Assembly (NCBI GenBank): GCA_015663855.1 | Contig: DQRJ01000146.1 | Coordinates: 1-39,005 of the forward strand | Reading direction: 5' to 3' | Length of the DNA stretch: 39,005 nt | Source of the DNA: Flavobacteriales bacterium | GTDB taxonomy: Bacteria > Bacteroidota > Bacteroidia > Flavobacteriales_D > Sanyastnellaceae | Shown: in pieces, positions 15,723 to 24,101 of the stretch | Layout: the number at the start of each line of letters is the position of its first letter | Numbering within the stretch: position 1 is the stretch's first letter | Position numbers and translations under genes: made by a program | The notes under the pieces: model-generated | What the model was told of the DNA's origin: nothing | The model's database searches: none | Seen by the model: the letters and a program-made list of their open reading frames with translations, nothing else

Positions 15723-16460
15723 TTATGCTTTTGCTTCAGTTTTAGATCCATCTTCCTCAGTAGTAGGAGCGTCAGCATCCTTCGGTGCATCATCAGCTTT
15801 AGGAGCGTCAGCATCCTTCGGTGCATCATCAGCTTTAGGAGCTTCAGCATCCTTCGGTGCATCATCAGCTTTAGGAGCTTCAACATCCTTCGGGGCATCA
15901 TCAGCTTTAGGAGCTTCAACATCCTTCGGTGCATCGTCAGCTTTAGGAGCTTCAACATCCTTCGGTGCATCATCAGCTTTAGGAGCTTCAGCAGCCTTCG
16001 GTGCATCATCAGCTTTAGGAGCTTCAGCAGCCTTCGGTTTGACAGCAGCCTTCGGTTTGACAGCAGCTTTCGGTGCATCAGCTTTTTTAGCTGGTGTCTC
16101 TACAACTACTTCAGCTTTAGGCTCAGCTTTGCGGTTAGACTTGTCGCGGCGAGATTCCGCGTAGGCAATGTGGTGTTTATCCATAGCGGTTGTGAGGAAT
16201 CTTAAGATTCTCTCGTCGCGACGGAATTCAGTTTCGAAAGGTAAGACAGCAGTTCCTTCAGCTTCCCACTCAATCAGATGATAGAAGCCTGTAGACTTCT
16301 TCTGGATTGGGTAAGCGAGTTTTCTGAGTCCCCATGCATCCTCATGGATTGTTTTTCCTCCATTCTTGAGGATGTTAGCACGGTACTTCTCTACTGTTTC
16401 CGCCACCTGCTCAGCAGATAACACGGGAGTCATAATGAAAACAGTTTCGTAACGATTCAT
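15723..16460 (-). CDS. rpsF: 30S ribosomal protein S6 with long repeat-containing C-terminal extension
   Basis: bS6 core in residues 1 to about 113: MNRYETVFIMTPVLSAEQ at the start, then DAWGLRKLAYPIQKKSTGFYH and ERILRFLTTAMDKHH. A tail of about 130 residues follows, making 245 aa against the usual 95-140. The tail starts Lys/Ala/Pro-rich, then has seven 12-residue units of the type VEAPKADDAPKD, then an acidic end. It is probably disordered and exposed on the 30S platform. The unit is encoded by a 36-bp tandem repeat, so its length may vary between strains. The E. coli S6 tail receives added glutamates, a loose parallel only. This is the first gene of the operon, with a good promoter at 16487-16518. 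Confidence 0.95.
   Translation of the reverse strand: MNRYETVFIMTPVLSAEQVAETVEKYRANILKNGGKTIHEDAWGLRKLAYPIQKKSTGFYHLIEWEAEGTAVLPFETEFRRDERILRFLTTAMDKHHIAYAESRRDKSNRKAEPKAEVVVETPAKKADAPKAAVKPKAAVKPKAAEAPKADDAPKAAEAPKADDAPKDVEAPKADDAPKDVEAPKADDAPKDVEAPKADDAPKDAEAPKADDAPKDADAPKADDAPKDADAPTTEEDGSKTEAKA
15787..16038. repeat. Seven tandem 36-bp repeats inside rpsF
   Basis: Each unit begins near GCATCATCAGCTTTAGGAGC on the plus strand and ends in TTCGGT. Copies start at 15787, 15823, 15859, 15895, 15931, 15967 and 16003. They differ at a few positions (for example GCGTCAGCATCC, GCTTCAACATCC or GCTTCAGCAGCC in the second half, and GCATCGTCAG in copy 5). The period is a multiple of three, so copy-number change keeps the rpsF frame. 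There are no spacers, which excludes CRISPR. Confidence 0.93.
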
Positions 16461-16486
16461 AGATCAATTAATTTAAAATTGGGGCG

Positions 16487-16518
16487 CAAAAGTACGTTAG
16501 ATATAAAGGAAACACAAA
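16487..16518 (-). promoter_or_regulatory. Promoter of the rpsF-rpsR-rplI operon
   Basis: The minus strand has TTTG (16518-16515), a 20-base spacer and TACTTTTG (16494-16487). This is an exact fit to the Bacteroidota -33 TTTG / -7 TAnnTTTG promoter with its typical spacing. Transcription should start about 20 bases upstream of the rpsF ATG (16460). Confidence 0.8.
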
Positions 16519-16604
16519 GGATTTCGTATAAAACATAACTAACAGTATAAAGAATGTGCAAAACTACTCTTGTTCTGTCAACTCATGCCCCCGATATTCG
16601 CAGT

Positions 16605-18398
16605 ATGTCTGATACACCCTATTTAGTTTCCGCTAGGAAGTACCGCCCACAGGATTGGGAATCTGTCATAGGGCAATCGGGAATCACTCAGACTCTACAG
16701 CAGTCTATTTCTTCAGGCCAAATCGCTCAAGCTTATCTTTTCTGTGGCCCTCGTGGCGTCGGAAAAACCACAAGTGCAAGGATATTTGCCCGTGCAATAA
16801 ATGGGTTCGCTCCTGACGATGACGCTATGGCGTTCAACGTGTTTGAGCTCGATGCCGCTTCTAACAATAAGGTAGAAGACATTCGCTCAATTGTTGAACA
16901 AGTTCGTATACCGCCCCAATACGGTACCTATAAGGTATACATTATTGATGAGGTGCACATGCTCAGTCAGGCCGCTTTCAATGCGTTTTTGAAAACATTA
17001 GAGGAGCCGCCTCCCCATGCAGTTTTCATTTTAGCAACTACAGAGAAGCACAAGATTCTTCCTACGATTCTTTCTAGATGCCAAATCTTTGATTTCCATC
17101 GCATCACCGTTCCTGATATGGTGACGCACCTCCAGGAAATCGCAGGTAAAGAAGGGGTTACTACAACAGACGAAGCTCTTCATGTTATCGCTTCTAAAGC
17201 CGACGGTGCTTTACGTGACGCGTTAAGTATGTTTGATCAGTTGGTCGCCTTTGCGGGGAAAGAACTCACTTATGATGTAGTCGCCGAGCAGTTACATGTT
17301 TTAGATCACGACACGTATTTCGAAGTAATCGATTTTGCACTCGCCGCAAACATACCTGACGCATTACTTATATTAGATAATGTTCTTGCGAGAGGATTCG
17401 ATTCGCATCATTTCCTATCAGGTTTGGGAGATCATCTCAGGAACCTTATGGTTTGTAGGGACGATAGGACATTAAAGCTAATGCAGGTTACTCCTGACGT
17501 AGTTTCTAAATTCCAAACCCAGTCCTCTGTAACCGATCTTCATTTTATCGTTGCAGCACTGTCAATAACGAACGAAGCAGATACTCAATATAGAACTAGC
17601 CAACATCAGCGACTGCTAGTTGAGTTAGCAATAATGAAGATTTGCTCCTTAACAGCTCCAAGTTCAGAATCTCTGCCCTCGGCGGAGAAAAAAAAAACAA
17701 CTGACGAGTTAGTTTCTCCTTTAAGTATTGCTTCGAGCGAATCAACGGCGAAAATTGTCGTGGCTGAGGTGGTTGATGTAGTCCAGACCGCGCCTGAACC
17801 TGCGCCTGAACCTGCTCCTGCGCCTGAACCTGCTCCTGAACCTATAGCGCTCGTAGTGCAAGAGGTAGTGCAAGTAAAAGAAGCACCTATAGAGAAGAAG
17901 GTCGTTGTATCTGGTAAACTGCGTGGGGGAGGACTGAAGTTGGCGGGGAAGTCAAAGGTTTTAGCGGAAACAAGGGATTCAGCAGCCGAGGGTAAAGCAA
18001 AAGAGGTCGATGAATCTTGGCAAGACGAGGTTACACAGGAGGGGTTGAAGGCCGCTTGGGATGTATTCGTAGAGAAACAGAGAGAGGCTAAGCGAGTTAG
18101 TTTGGTTTCTACTCTTAGTATGTGTGAGTTGGAGTTGAAAGGGAACATCGTTTGTTTTAGTGTGGTAAACGCTCTTCAAGAAATTCAACTAGACGGCGAA
18201 AAGACTGATTTGCTTTATCACCTTAGAAAGTCATTGAGAAATGCATCGTTAGAGCTGTCTATTGAAATTATCCAAACTGACTCGGATGATGATGAGGTTA
18301 AGAAGTATCTCACAGATAAAGAAAAGTATGTTGTGATGGTGGAGAAGAATCCATCTTTGGATAAGCTGAGGAAGAAGTTAGATCTTGATTTGGGATAA
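16605..18398 (+). CDS. dnaX: DNA polymerase III subunit gamma/tau
   Basis: Clamp-loader ATPase, 597 aa from the ATG at 16605 (MSDTPYLVSARKYRPQ is the canonical start; the upstream ATG at 16554 adds unconserved residues). The AAA+ domain has Walker A GPRGVGKTT (48-56), DEVH (115-118) and the SRC sensor (157-159). The usual zinc-finger cysteines between Walker A and ELDAASNN are absent. Domain III ends near residue 350. A run of ten A (17688-17697, KKK at 362-364) follows, where either frameshift meets a stop within five codons, giving a possible gamma-like form. A Pro-Glu-Ala linker (APEPAPEP, encoded at about 17791-17843) and a tau-like C-terminal domain complete the protein. It is divergent from rpsF. 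Confidence 0.95.
   Translation: MSDTPYLVSARKYRPQDWESVIGQSGITQTLQQSISSGQIAQAYLFCGPRGVGKTTSARIFARAINGFAPDDDAMAFNVFELDAASNNKVEDIRSIVEQVRIPPQYGTYKVYIIDEVHMLSQAAFNAFLKTLEEPPPHAVFILATTEKHKILPTILSRCQIFDFHRITVPDMVTHLQEIAGKEGVTTTDEALHVIASKADGALRDALSMFDQLVAFAGKELTYDVVAEQLHVLDHDTYFEVIDFALAANIPDALLILDNVLARGFDSHHFLSGLGDHLRNLMVCRDDRTLKLMQVTPDVVSKFQTQSSVTDLHFIVAALSITNEADTQYRTSQHQRLLVELAIMKICSLTAPSSESLPSAEKKKTTDELVSPLSIASSESTAKIVVAEVVDVVQTAPEPAPEPAPAPEPAPEPIALVVQEVVQVKEAPIEKKVVVSGKLRGGGLKLAGKSKVLAETRDSAAEGKAKEVDESWQDEVTQEGLKAAWDVFVEKQREAKRVSLVSTLSMCELELKGNIVCFSVVNALQEIQLDGEKTDLLYHLRKSLRNASLELSIEIIQTDSDDDEVKKYLTDKEKYVVMVEKNPSLDKLRKKLDLDLG
17688..17697 (+). other. A10 slippery tract in dnaX (possible programmed slippage site)
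   Basis: Ten consecutive A follow GCGGAG and precede CAACTGACGAGTTAG. Zero frame reads E-K-K-K-T-T-D. A -1 shift (or one extra A) reads K-K-K-N-N then TGA at 17702-17704. A +1 shift (or one A lost) reads K-K-K-Q-L-T-S then TAG at 17710-17712. Both give about 366-368 aa products that stop just after domain III. Confidence 0.55.
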
Positions 18399-18413
18399 AC
18401 TCAAGAAATTTAA

Positions 18414-18791
18414 ATGAGGGTAGATAAATTTATATGGGCAATTCGTGTGATTAAGACCAGATCGCAGGCCGCCAAACAATGTAAAGAAGGGAAGGTGAGT
18501 GTTGATGGGGTGAAGGTGAAGCCTGCTCGAATCATGAAAATGGGAGAGGTGGTGGTGGTGCGAAAAGGAGCCGTTAGTTTCTCATATAAAGTTGTGGATT
18601 TTCCGAAAAGTCGCGTGGGAGCACCCTTAGTAAAAGACTTCTGTCTAGATGTTACAAGCCCTGAGGAACTAGAAAAGTTGGAGATGATTAAGCTTACTTA
18701 TAAGGATAATCCGAAAGGTGTGGGGAGGCCTACGAAACGCGATAGGCGTAATTGGTTAAGGGATGTTCGTGGGTTGATGAGTAAGAAATGA
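18414..18791 (+). CDS. hslR: S4-domain RNA-binding heat shock protein HslR/Hsp15 family
   Basis: A 125 aa protein. It opens with an S4 RNA-binding domain, MRVDKFIWAIRVIKTRSQAA, then CKEGKVSVDGVKVKPARIMKMGE, and ends with a basic C-terminal tail, PTKRDRRNWLRDVRGLMSKK. E. coli Hsp15 binds free 50S subunits that carry nascent chain-tRNA after translation errors and helps recycle them. The domain and length match that family; a heat-shock link here is inferred from the family. It lies 15 bases after dnaX and overlaps the acetyltransferase gene by 4 bases (ATGA). Confidence 0.88.
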   Translation: MRVDKFIWAIRVIKTRSQAAKQCKEGKVSVDGVKVKPARIMKMGEVVVVRKGAVSFSYKVVDFPKSRVGAPLVKDFCLDVTSPEELEKLEMIKLTYKDNPKGVGRPTKRDRRNWLRDVRGLMSKK

Positions 18792-19273
18792 AAATGTCTA
18801 GTGAAATACAGGTGGAGAGGGTGAGTTGGGAGAGGTTGAGAGAGGTAAGGTTTGAAGTTTTGTGGCCTCACTTGAAAAGTAGCGACGAAGCAAGGCTTGA
18901 TATTGACGAGAGTGAGGGCGCACTTCATTTGGCTGCGTTTTTGGGTGAAGAAATTGTGGGGGTTGTTTCTGTGTTTAATCAAAAGTGTGAAAGATATCCT
19001 GAATTGTTCGTAGGAGAAGATACTGTAAGGATTCGGGCCATGGGTGTGCTTGAAAAAGCGAGAGGGCTGAAGGTAGGGGTTGCTCTAGTTAGAGAGGTTG
19101 AGAAGCGAAGTGGGGTGAAGCATCAGGTTGTTTGGTGTGATGCAAGAGAAGTGGCGTGGGGCTTCTATGAAAAATGCGGTTTCTTGTTTGCCTCTGATAA
19201 GTATGGAGTTGAATTATCGGCTTACTTAGTGCCCGACGTGGGTATTCATAAAATGATGTACAAACGTTTGTAA
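18788..19273 (+). CDS. GNAT-family N-acetyltransferase
   Basis: A 161 aa single-domain protein with GNAT features: AAFLGEEIVGVVSVF on the central strands, VRIRAMGVLEKARGLKVGVA matching motif A (the usual Q/RxxGxG/A acetyl-CoA loop, here RGLKVG), and WGFYEKCGFLFAS, the motif B signature. The substrate cannot be inferred. The ATG at 18788 overlaps the hslR stop; an alternative ATG at 18794 would shorten it by two residues. It is probably translated together with hslR. Confidence 0.85.
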   Translation: MKMSSEIQVERVSWERLREVRFEVLWPHLKSSDEARLDIDESEGALHLAAFLGEEIVGVVSVFNQKCERYPELFVGEDTVRIRAMGVLEKARGLKVGVALVREVEKRSGVKHQVVWCDAREVAWGFYEKCGFLFASDKYGVELSAYLVPDVGIHKMMYKRL

Positions 19274-19310
19274 AAGACTTGTACTTTTACGTTCTTATTT
19301 AATAGATATA

Positions 19311-20510
19311 ATGCCTAATATTTCTAAAGTCGGATTAGCTATGCCTAGCAGTCCTATTCGTAAGTTAATGCCGTTTGCAAATGCTGCTAAAAAGGCAGGT
19401 AAGCGAGTGATTCATCTAAACATCGGTCAGCCAGATATCGATTCTCCAGTAGAAGCGTTACGTGCCCTGAAGGAGGATGCGAGGACTGTCGTTGAGTATA
19501 GCCCTAGCGATGGCTACGATTCATATAGGACTAAGTTGTCAGCGTACTATATGAAAGACGGGATTCCTGTAGAAAAAGAGGATGTTATAATAACTACGGG
19601 TGGGTCTGAAGCTTTAGTTTTCGGGTTGATGTCTTGCATGGATCCGGGAGATGAGATAATTATCCCAGAGCCTTTTTACGCAAATTACCTCGGATTTACT
19701 CAGATGGCAGGAGTCAAAATTGTACCTGTTACTGCTGTGATAGACGACGGTTTCGCACTTCCTCCTATTAGTGATTTCGAAAAAGTTATTAGCCCTAAGA
19801 CGAAGGCGATTCTGATTTGCAATCCTGGAAACCCTACTGGTAAGGTGTATTCGCCAGAAACGCTCAAAGAGCTGACAGAGATGGTGTTGAAGCACGATTT
19901 ATATTTGTTTTCGGATGAGGTGTATCGTGAGTTTTGTTATGATGGCACAGAGGCGAAGTCGGTTTTGAACTTTGATGGTATTGAGCAAAATGCAATAATG
20001 ATTGATTCTGTTTCGAAGAGGTTCAGTATGTGTGGCGCGCGCGTGGGGACGATTGTGACGAAGAATGCGGAGGTGCGTGCGACGGTCATGAAATATGCTA
20101 TGACTCGCCTTTCTCCCCCGACTTTAGGCCAAATCGCATCTGAGGCCGCTCTTCTCGCTCCTGAATCGTATTTCGAAGAAGTTCGTTCTAGGTATGTTGA
20201 GCGAAGGGACGTTCTTGTAAAAGGACTCAACGAAATTCCTGGAGTTCTTTGTCCGAAACCCGGCGGCGCTTTTTATGCTGTATGTCGATTGCCTATCGAT
20301 AGTAGTGATAAATTTTGTCAGTGGATTCTCGAGGAGTTCGACCTCGATGGTGATACCGTAATGATGGCGCCTGCTTCGGGCTTCTATTCAACTCCAGGAG
20401 CTGGTGATGACGAAGTTAGAATCGCTTACGTTTTAGACCTTCCGCTTCTTGAAAAAGCGATAGCTTGTATTAAAGCGGCGCTCGAAGTCTATCCTGGACG
20501 AACTAACTAG
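19311..20510 (+). CDS. Pyridoxal-phosphate class I aminotransferase (aspartate aminotransferase-like)
   Basis: A 399 aa fold-type I aminotransferase. It has HLNIGQPDIDSP near the N-terminus, TTGGSEAL for phosphate binding, ICNPGNPTGKV with the substrate/cofactor asparagine, LYLFSDEVYREF with the PLP-pyridine aspartate, and SVSKRFSMCGARVG with the Schiff-base lysine. The C-terminal arginine for the substrate carboxylate is likely R in DEVRIAYVL. It resembles the group annotated as aspartate aminotransferase in Bacteroidota; exact donor specificity is inferred. It starts 37 bases after the acetyltransferase and precedes the large secreted protein by 19 bases. Confidence 0.9.
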   Translation: MPNISKVGLAMPSSPIRKLMPFANAAKKAGKRVIHLNIGQPDIDSPVEALRALKEDARTVVEYSPSDGYDSYRTKLSAYYMKDGIPVEKEDVIITTGGSEALVFGLMSCMDPGDEIIIPEPFYANYLGFTQMAGVKIVPVTAVIDDGFALPPISDFEKVISPKTKAILICNPGNPTGKVYSPETLKELTEMVLKHDLYLFSDEVYREFCYDGTEAKSVLNFDGIEQNAIMIDSVSKRFSMCGARVGTIVTKNAEVRATVMKYAMTRLSPPTLGQIASEAALLAPESYFEEVRSRYVERRDVLVKGLNEIPGVLCPKPGGAFYAVCRLPIDSSDKFCQWILEEFDLDGDTVMMAPASGFYSTPGAGDDEVRIAYVLDLPLLEKAIACIKAALEVYPGRTN

Positions 20511-20529
20511 TCCCTAATCCACAACAACT

Positions 20530-23500
20530 ATGTCATTATTTCAGAATATAAAAGGAACTTTATTGCTGGTTTTATTTATAGGCGTAGTCAGTTTTGGTAT
20601 TTCGGGGAGAGTTTTATGTCAGGGCGATACAACTTGGGTTTCTACCTATACTTGGGAAGCCCAAAACAATCCCGAAACGAATTACGATAGTCCGGGGCGT
20701 AGGTGGTTCGATTTCCCATCGGCCGACAATGGAACACAGTATAGAAAGGTGCTTATGTACCATAACCTTAAGTGTTTCGATCAAGGAACGGCTGGAGGGT
20801 TAGGCTATGCTTGTGGAGAGTGGGATTACCTCTCGTATAGTTATTTGTTTGATCATACGGGAGAGCTTGATTCGACAAGCTTGACGCACCCGCTTTATAA
20901 GATTAACAACTCTAATTTCGAAATCGATTCAATCATATTATCTCCTATTGGAGGGATTCCATATGATACATTATTGACCGAATATTCACGTTCAATTCAT
21001 AGCGTTGTAGGTTCGGTTTCTTCATCGATTTCTCAGAGCGCTTTTATGTCGACAGATTTGATTTCGGATGCGGTTGGACAGAGATTGCAAATGGTTTGGT
21101 CTGAGGAAGAATTAAGCTCGATGGGAGTCGTAGTGGGGGTGCCCATAAAAAAAATATCATTAACGGTCGGGACGATTTCGTCAGATGTATTAACGCTACG
21201 CTACAAATTCACGAACGTAGTCAATCTCGAAAACGTCGATGAAAACGGATGGGTCACGGTATTTCAGTACCCAGTAAACACCACAGGTCTACTCGAGTTA
21301 GGACTAGACGCAAACATAGTCTGGGACGGGACTTCGAATCTCATGTTCGACCTCTCGTTCGAGAACCTTATTGTCGACCAGTGCGAGGTAGTTTCCGCGC
21401 CAGGAAAGGTCATTTTATTCGAGTCAAATGGCGGCTACGTACTATTGGACGGTGGCGATAAAATGGAGCTTGACGCAAGTTCGCTTCAGCCCCTTTCAGA
21501 CCAAATCACACTAGAGTGTTGGCTTAAGGGCGATCAAGATTGGCTTCCAGCGAACACCACGATTTTCGAAGGAGTAAATGCCGAGTCGCAGAGAGAATTA
21601 AACGTTCACATGCCTTGGAGTAATTCTAGAATTTATTGGGACGCTGGCTTCAGCGATGGTGGGTACGATAGGATCGATAAACAATCTAACGAGTCGGAGT
21701 TTGAGGCGACCTGGTCTCATTGGGCGTTCACGAAGAATGCCCAAACCGAACAGATGAAGATTTTCAGAAATGGCTTGGTTTGGCATGAAGGCGTTGATAA
21801 AGACAATTCCTTCGGTGTGATTTCCAAGATGTTTTTAGGGTCTGCTTACAACGATAACTACAGCTATAGAGGCGGCGTTGAGGATTTTCGTATCTGGAGT
21901 GTTGAGCTGAGTGAGGAAGTGATTTCGGAGTGGATGTATCGAACGGATATCACCGAGCATCCCTATGCTCAAAGTCTTATGGCGGTATATGATTTCGATG
22001 GAGATAATGGAACAGCAGAGCAACAGGATTTAGGGTCTCCATTCGGCGGATATTATTTCGGTGATGCAGGAAGGGTAACCTCAAGAGCGTCTGAATTATT
22101 TCTAAATCCTAGCGTTCCGAGCGGAGACTTAAGAGCTGCATTCCAGTTTACTCAGGGAGAAGATGTAGATTTTGAAAGTGAAACCGAATTTGTGGTTTCA
22201 TCCTATTTACAAGAAAAACCTCCTGTAAGCATTAGTACCTGGGCGGTCAACGGAAACGATGTTGATTGGGTTGATCTTCAGTACGGTTGGCCACACGATC
22301 AATTAATGATTACTTATAACGAACTTGGAGACACGATTTCTACTTACCCGATAAATGGCGAATCTGTTGAATTTTCTAATTCGAACTCTGAGCTGAACTA
22401 TTTCGGACTTCCTTTTGATGTGGTAGACAGATATGAATTAGGAAGATATATTACACCTTACGGAATAAATCTATCATTAGGACCTGATGGTTGGACGTGG
22501 ATTTACGATGTTACTGATTACCTCCACCTTCTCAGAGATAGCGTTGAATTAGAGTGCGGGAATTGGCAGGAATTACTTGACTTAAAATTCGCTTTTATAG
22601 GAGGTACGCCACCCCGTGATGTTAAGAGGGTTGAAGCTTTTTGGAATGGTACTTATAATTTAAATAACTGGAATGAGTCTGTTTCGGAGCATTCGTTTAC
22701 ACCTGATGAAGGGGAGGAGATGTTCAGGTTGGTCACACGCGCAAGTGGTCACGGGTTTGGTCAGGGTAATAATTGTGCAGAATTCTGCTATAACACTCAC
22801 AGTGTTAATGTAAATGGTGATGAGCAATGGAGCTGGGAGATAATGCAGGAGTGCGCCGACAATCCGCTATACCCTCAAGGTGGGACTTGGATTTATGATA
22901 GAGCAGCTTGGTGTCCTGGTGCGCCCGTTGCAACCCGTCGCTTCGAGTTGACTCCCTTCGTCATGAACCTCTCTGATTTCATGGTTGAGTATGACATCAC
23001 TGATGATCCCTACGGGAATTACAGGATGGAAGGCCAAATCATTTCCTACGGCGCCCCTAACATGTCTCACGATGTGGAGCTCATGGATATACTTTCTCCA
23101 AATAACAGGAAGGTTCTTTCAAGATGGAATCCAGTATGTGAGGATCCCGTTGTGAGCATTAGAAATAACGGATCGGAGCCTATGGTTGCATGCACATTCC
23201 TATATGGTGTAACCGGGGAGGAGCCACAATCTTATGTCTGGGAGCCGGAGTCTCCTTTAGCATTTTTAGAAGAGGCGGACGTAAGTCTTCCTTATGACGC
23301 TCCCGACTACACTCAGGGTGACGACGATGATTTGCTAGACTTCAGTGTTGATGTCACCCTTTCAAATGGTCTCGACGAAGAGGTGAGCAACGGACAAGGT
23401 CACTCATCGTTCCGTCGTCCTCCAACTTGGGCGTATAACGATTTGGATGATAACCGCATAATAATTTGGACTAAAACAAACAACAATCCATTCGAGACTT

Positions 23501-24051
23501 CGGTAGAATTAACGAACAGGAATAACACCCTCATCTGGTCCAAATCGTACGATCAGGCAAACACCATTTATAGGGATACCTTAGAATTGAATGCCGGTTG
23601 CTACAGGTTTACAGTGAAAGATGCCGATGACGACGGTCTAGAGTTTTGGGCGAACAACGATGGAGGAGGTTACGTGCGCTTTAAGAAAGTTGCGGGAGGT
23701 AATTTCTCGAATTTAGAAAGCGATTTCGGAAAGTCGATATCTCAAGCTTTTCGATTCGAAACGAATTTGATTTCGGCAGTAGAAGAAGAAGTGGCAATTG
23801 TAGAAACTCCTTCAATAACGGTCTTTCCTAACCCCACTAAAGGAATAGTGAAATTGAGTGTTGTTGGTTTCAAAAAATCAGTGGATTGGGTCTTGAGAAA
23901 CAGCTTGGGCCAACAAATCGACACAGGTAATTACACGCCTTCGGAGGGTTACCTCCTAAATCTAGATCTTTCGAATCACGGCTCAGGTATGTACAGCATA
24001 GTTTTTTCAAATGAAAATCAAAGCGCAGTTTCTTGGATAATTCGCGACTAA
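20530..24051 (+). CDS. Very large secreted PNGase F-like protein with LamG insertion and T9SS tail
   Basis: A 1173 aa protein with a signal peptide (about 1-31). Residues 56-105 (WFDFPSADNG, then YACGEWDYLSY) resemble the N-terminal strands of PNGase F, where the aspartate of EWD is catalytic D60; here it is D99. Similarity appears to resume only near 634 (YELGRYITPYG, IYDVTDYLHLL). It continues through GNNCAEFCYNTHSVNV, where E751 matches E206, and DRAAWCPG. The intervening 500 or so residues include a LamG/concanavalin-like domain (about 295-470, ITLECWLKG to EDFRIWSVEL). A DDG-rich beta domain (about 1000-1090) and a T9SS tail (VFPNPTKGIVKLSVVG onward) close it. PNGase F removes N-glycans from glycoproteins; activity here is inferred, and E118 of PNGase F has no clear equivalent. 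Confidence 0.8.
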   Translation: MSLFQNIKGTLLLVLFIGVVSFGISGRVLCQGDTTWVSTYTWEAQNNPETNYDSPGRRWFDFPSADNGTQYRKVLMYHNLKCFDQGTAGGLGYACGEWDYLSYSYLFDHTGELDSTSLTHPLYKINNSNFEIDSIILSPIGGIPYDTLLTEYSRSIHSVVGSVSSSISQSAFMSTDLISDAVGQRLQMVWSEEELSSMGVVVGVPIKKISLTVGTISSDVLTLRYKFTNVVNLENVDENGWVTVFQYPVNTTGLLELGLDANIVWDGTSNLMFDLSFENLIVDQCEVVSAPGKVILFESNGGYVLLDGGDKMELDASSLQPLSDQITLECWLKGDQDWLPANTTIFEGVNAESQRELNVHMPWSNSRIYWDAGFSDGGYDRIDKQSNESEFEATWSHWAFTKNAQTEQMKIFRNGLVWHEGVDKDNSFGVISKMFLGSAYNDNYSYRGGVEDFRIWSVELSEEVISEWMYRTDITEHPYAQSLMAVYDFDGDNGTAEQQDLGSPFGGYYFGDAGRVTSRASELFLNPSVPSGDLRAAFQFTQGEDVDFESETEFVVSSYLQEKPPVSISTWAVNGNDVDWVDLQYGWPHDQLMITYNELGDTISTYPINGESVEFSNSNSELNYFGLPFDVVDRYELGRYITPYGINLSLGPDGWTWIYDVTDYLHLLRDSVELECGNWQELLDLKFAFIGGTPPRDVKRVEAFWNGTYNLNNWNESVSEHSFTPDEGEEMFRLVTRASGHGFGQGNNCAEFCYNTHSVNVNGDEQWSWEIMQECADNPLYPQGGTWIYDRAAWCPGAPVATRRFELTPFVMNLSDFMVEYDITDDPYGNYRMEGQIISYGAPNMSHDVELMDILSPNNRKVLSRWNPVCEDPVVSIRNNGSEPMVACTFLYGVTGEEPQSYVWEPESPLAFLEEADVSLPYDAPDYTQGDDDDLLDFSVDVTLSNGLDEEVSNGQGHSSFRRPPTWAYNDLDDNRIIIWTKTNNNPFETSVELTNRNNTLIWSKSYDQANTIYRDTLELNAGCYRFTVKDADDDGLEFWANNDGGGYVRFKKVAGGNFSNLESDFGKSISQAFRFETNLISAVEEEVAIVETPSITVFPNPTKGIVKLSVVGFKKSVDWVLRNSLGQQIDTGNYTPSEGYLLNLDLSNHGSGMYSIVFSNENQSAVSWIIRD

Positions 24052-24101
24052 GATCTTGATTTTTAGGGGTGAAGTTGCTTTTTCATCTAAAAAAAGATAC
24101 C

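Noticed and set aside
15787..16038. 36-bp direct repeats, a length typical of CRISPR
   Set aside because: The units are contiguous with no spacers, lie in frame within rpsF and encode a regular peptide repeat.
15683..16078. Minus-strand open frame rich in Leu/Met/Arg repeats
   Set aside because: It is an alternative-frame reading of the rpsF repeat and has no independent support.
16461..16604. Divergent switch point where nearly all genes point away, as near a replication origin
   Set aside because: No DnaA-box-like sequences (TTATCCACA type) are present, and dnaX/rpsF divergence with a normal promoter explains the layout.
21145..21160. A8 run in the PNGase F-like gene, and another in the helix-hairpin-helix gene near 34648
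   Set aside because: Both are shorter than the dnaX run and do not sit at a domain boundary; they look like ordinary Lys-rich coding.
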